From Bacteroidota bacterium (GTDB taxonomy: Bacteria > Bacteroidota > Bacteroidia > Bacteroidales > P3), in NCBI GenBank assembly GCA_030540495.1, contig JAUNWC010000061.1:1-7859 (forward strand): 7,859 bases of DNA. The letters run 5' to 3'. The position numbers and the translations under genes are program-made. The notes beneath the pieces are model-generated. The model was not told the DNA's origin. It searched no databases and was given only the letters and a program-made list of their open reading frames with translations. Below, one piece after another: positions 5,859 to 7,859 of this stretch; the first letter of the stretch is position 1; the number at the start of each line of letters is the position of its first letter.

Positions 5859-7859
5859 ATGAAAAAAGGATTTATAACTTTAACGTGTGCTGTTTTTGTT
5901 TTGTTGGTTGCTTCGGCACAAAACAAAATGGATATAGAGCACCTGATGGACGGAACCTATAGAGCCAAAGTAACTAAGTATGGTTTTGGTTTTGAGAACA
6001 ATGACGAATACTACTACTTTGACAAAAATTGGGACAAACACATTGTCAATAAAAAAGGAGTAGAAAGAATAGAAAAACGCTCCACAAAAGAAGAAGCAAA
6101 AGAAGAAAAACTCTTTTTGGAAACAAACCCAAAAAGCAATAACGAGGCTTTTGTTAGAGACAATCAAGTATGGGTAAAAAATGCTAAAACAAACACTCAA
6201 AGACCTATTACCACAGACGGCGACTCCATTAATATTATTTACGGACAAAGTGTGCATAGAAACGAGTTTGGAATAGAAAAAGGCTTGTTTTTTGACAACG
6301 AAGGAAAACATTTGGCTTTTTATCGTATGGACCAGAGTATGGTAGGCGACTATCCTTTGGTAAATACTCAAGTAAGACAAGCCGAAGTAAATATAATCAA
6401 ATATCCTATGGCGGGAATGAAATCACACGAGGTTCTTGTCTATGTATATAACTTTGAAACCGACAAAACCATTATTCTAAAAACTCGCAAAGATAATTCC
6501 TTAGCCGAAAGAGAAATGTATTTGACAAATATTGCTTTCTCTTTGGACGGCAATACTATTTATATTCAGAAACTTAATCGTTTGCAAAATCATTCTTCTC
6601 TTGAAGCCTATGATGCTAACACAGGAGCAAAAAAACGCGTTCTTATAGAAGAAAAATCAGAAAAATACGTTGAGCCAGAAAAACCAATTGTTTTTTTGCC
6701 AAACGATAACAATAGGTTTATTTATTTCTCAGAAAAGGATGGTTATCAACATCTTTACCTTTATGATACCTTAGGCAAAGAAATCAAACAACTAACCAAA
6801 GGCAATTGGATGGTAGAAGAAATTGCAGGCTTTAATGATAAGGCAACAGAACTTTATTTCTATGGCACAAAGGACTCTCCTTTGGAAAGAAACTTCTATT
6901 CCCTTAACCTAAAAAAAGGAACAATAACCCGCATAACTCTTGACCATGGAACACACTATGTTGTTTTCAATGAGAAAGGTACAATGTTTATAGATACTTA
7001 TAGTTCAACTGAGGAGGCTTATAGAGTGGTTCTTAGAGACAACAAAGGAAAAATTATAAAGGAATTGGAGCGTTGTGATAATCCTCTTGCAACATTGGAC
7101 AACAACCCTACCATTATAATAGACTCTCTAAAAGCCACAGATGGCACATTGCTATATACTCGTATGATACGTCCAAAGGACTTTGACCCTAATAAGAAAT
7201 ACCCTGTAATCATTTATGTTTATAACGGTCCTCATGCTCAACTTATAACAGATTCTTACACAGCAGGAGCAGGTTATTTTCTTCCTTTCCTTGCAACACA
7301 GGGCTATATAGTTTGGACATTGGACGGCAGAGGCTCGGCAAATAGAGGTTATGAATTTGAGAGTGCTATATGGCATCAGTGTGGCAAAGTAGAGATGCAA
7401 GACCAAATGACAGGTATCAATTATTTGAAATCTTTGCCTTACATAGACAGCACAAGAATAGGCGTGGATGGTTGGTCTTATGGAGGTTTTATGACCTTGT
7501 CTTTGGCTCTTAACAACCCTGACCTTATAAAAGTAGCAACAGCAGGAGGTCCAGTAATAGATTGGAAATGGTATGAGGTAATGTACGGCGAGCGCTATAT
7601 GGGAACACCAGAAAACAACGCTGAAGGATACAAATCCACCTCTGTTATCAACGCAATAGACAATATGAACGAAAATCAACATATTCTTGTAATGCAAGGC
7701 TATTTGGACAATACAGTATTGCCACAACATTCTTTGGAATTTATACGAGAGTGTGTTGTAAGAAAAAAACCTGTAGACTTTTTTATGTACACCTCCCACG
7801 AGCATAACGTAAGAGGTAGAGATAGAACAGAATTATACAAAAAAATATTCCACTACTAC
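5859..7859 (+). CDS. Dipeptidyl-peptidase IV-like serine peptidase (S9B), last residues cut by window edge
   Basis: The frame gives 667 codons without a stop to the window edge; family length suggests only about 5-15 residues are missing. Residues 1-20 are a Sec signal peptide (KKG, hydrophobic core, ASA before Q21), so the enzyme is periplasmic or exported. Residues about 25-420 form the beta-propeller domain and about 430-667 the alpha/beta-hydrolase domain. The catalytic triad is visible: Ser540 in GWSYGGF, Asp617 in QGYLDNTV and His649 in EHNVRG. Tyr455 in VYNGP matches the oxyanion-hole tyrosine. The family would release N-terminal dipeptides, preferably X-Pro or X-Ala, from peptides. 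The substrate-anchoring Glu-Glu pair of classical DPP IV appears here as Asn135-Glu136 in VHRNEFGI. I recall this variant as common in Bacteroidota S9 peptidases, so specificity is less certain than family. No T9SS C-terminal sorting domain is expected from the length. Confidence 0.93.
   Translation, partial: MKKGFITLTCAVFVLLVASAQNKMDIEHLMDGTYRAKVTKYGFGFENNDEYYYFDKNWDKHIVNKKGVERIEKRSTKEEAKEEKLFLETNPKSNNEAFVRDNQVWVKNAKTNTQRPITTDGDSINIIYGQSVHRNEFGIEKGLFFDNEGKHLAFYRMDQSMVGDYPLVNTQVRQAEVNIIKYPMAGMKSHEVLVYVYNFETDKTIILKTRKDNSLAEREMYLTNIAFSLDGNTIYIQKLNRLQNHSSLEAYDANTGAKKRVLIEEKSEKYVEPEKPIVFLPNDNNRFIYFSEKDGYQHLYLYDTLGKEIKQLTKGNWMVEEIAGFNDKATELYFYGTKDSPLERNFYSLNLKKGTITRITLDHGTHYVVFNEKGTMFIDTYSSTEEAYRVVLRDNKGKIIKELERCDNPLATLDNNPTIIIDSLKATDGTLLYTRMIRPKDFDPNKKYPVIIYVYNGPHAQLITDSYTAGAGYFLPFLATQGYIVWTLDGRGSANRGYEFESAIWHQCGKVEMQDQMTGINYLKSLPYIDSTRIGVDGWSYGGFMTLSLALNNPDLIKVATAGGPVIDWKWYEVMYGERYMGTPENNAEGYKSTSVINAIDNMNENQHILVMQGYLDNTVLPQHSLEFIRECVVRKKPVDFFMYTSHEHNVRGRDRTELYKKIFHYY

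Noticed and set aside
5324..6380. Minus-strand open frames over the CoA-transferase and peptidase N-terminus
   Set aside because: They run antisense to well-supported genes and one crosses the terminator and promoter region; no motif seen.
7152..7805. 217-codon minus-strand open frame opposite the peptidase
   Set aside because: It overlaps the catalytic domain, whose Ser, Asp and His motifs are all read on the plus strand; the minus translation is Cys/Tyr/Phe-rich and looks random.
1..7859. Insertion sequence, prophage, tRNA or rRNA
   Set aside because: No transposase, integrase, terminal repeat pair with target duplication, or cloverleaf-like segment was found on either strand.

Overview
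The window looks like the chromosome of an AT-rich member of the Bacteroidota (Bacteroidales or Flavobacteriia grade). Evidence: start-proximal TAnnTTTG promoter boxes of the Bacteroidota type, no Shine-Dalgarno sequences, A/T-rich leaders, a SprE/PorW-type component of the type IX secretion system (T9SS), lipoproteins with Bacteroidota-style lipoboxes, and a periplasmic S9B peptidase of the kind used by protein-degrading Bacteroidota. Base composition is low in G+C throughout (mid-thirties percent by eye), with no obvious compositional break that would mark a recent island.

Layout. Positions 1-1220 (minus strand, cut by the left edge) encode most of a type III-like DNA adenine methyltransferase (Mod) of the beta class. 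Its open frame contains a run of eight G residues, an apparent slipped-strand phase-variation switch. Positions 1221-1439 are a divergent intergenic region with a promoter box for each side and an array of short 10- and 12-nt repeats in inverted orientation around a G+C-rich palindrome. Positions 1440-5693 form a tightly packed four-gene plus-strand transcription unit: sprE/porW (T9SS outer-membrane lipoprotein), an unrecognised four-helix membrane protein, a small lipoprotein with a possible surface-export signal, and a lone beta subunit of a CoA-transferase. The unit ends at a strong intrinsic terminator (5734-5770). A separate promoter then drives a dipeptidyl-peptidase IV-like serine peptidase (5859 to the right edge, only its last residues missing).

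How they may work together. SprE/PorW belongs to the machinery that secretes proteins across the outer membrane. The small lipoprotein may sit at the cell surface, and the membrane protein between them is translationally coupled to it. The peptidase (dipeptide release in the periplasm) and the CoA-transferase subunit (short-chain acyl-CoA metabolism) fit a bacterium that ferments peptides and amino acids, but that link is inference. The methyltransferase, if its G tract varies, could switch methylation, and so expression of many genes, on and off between cells (a phasevarion). This is the most interesting hypothesis in the window.
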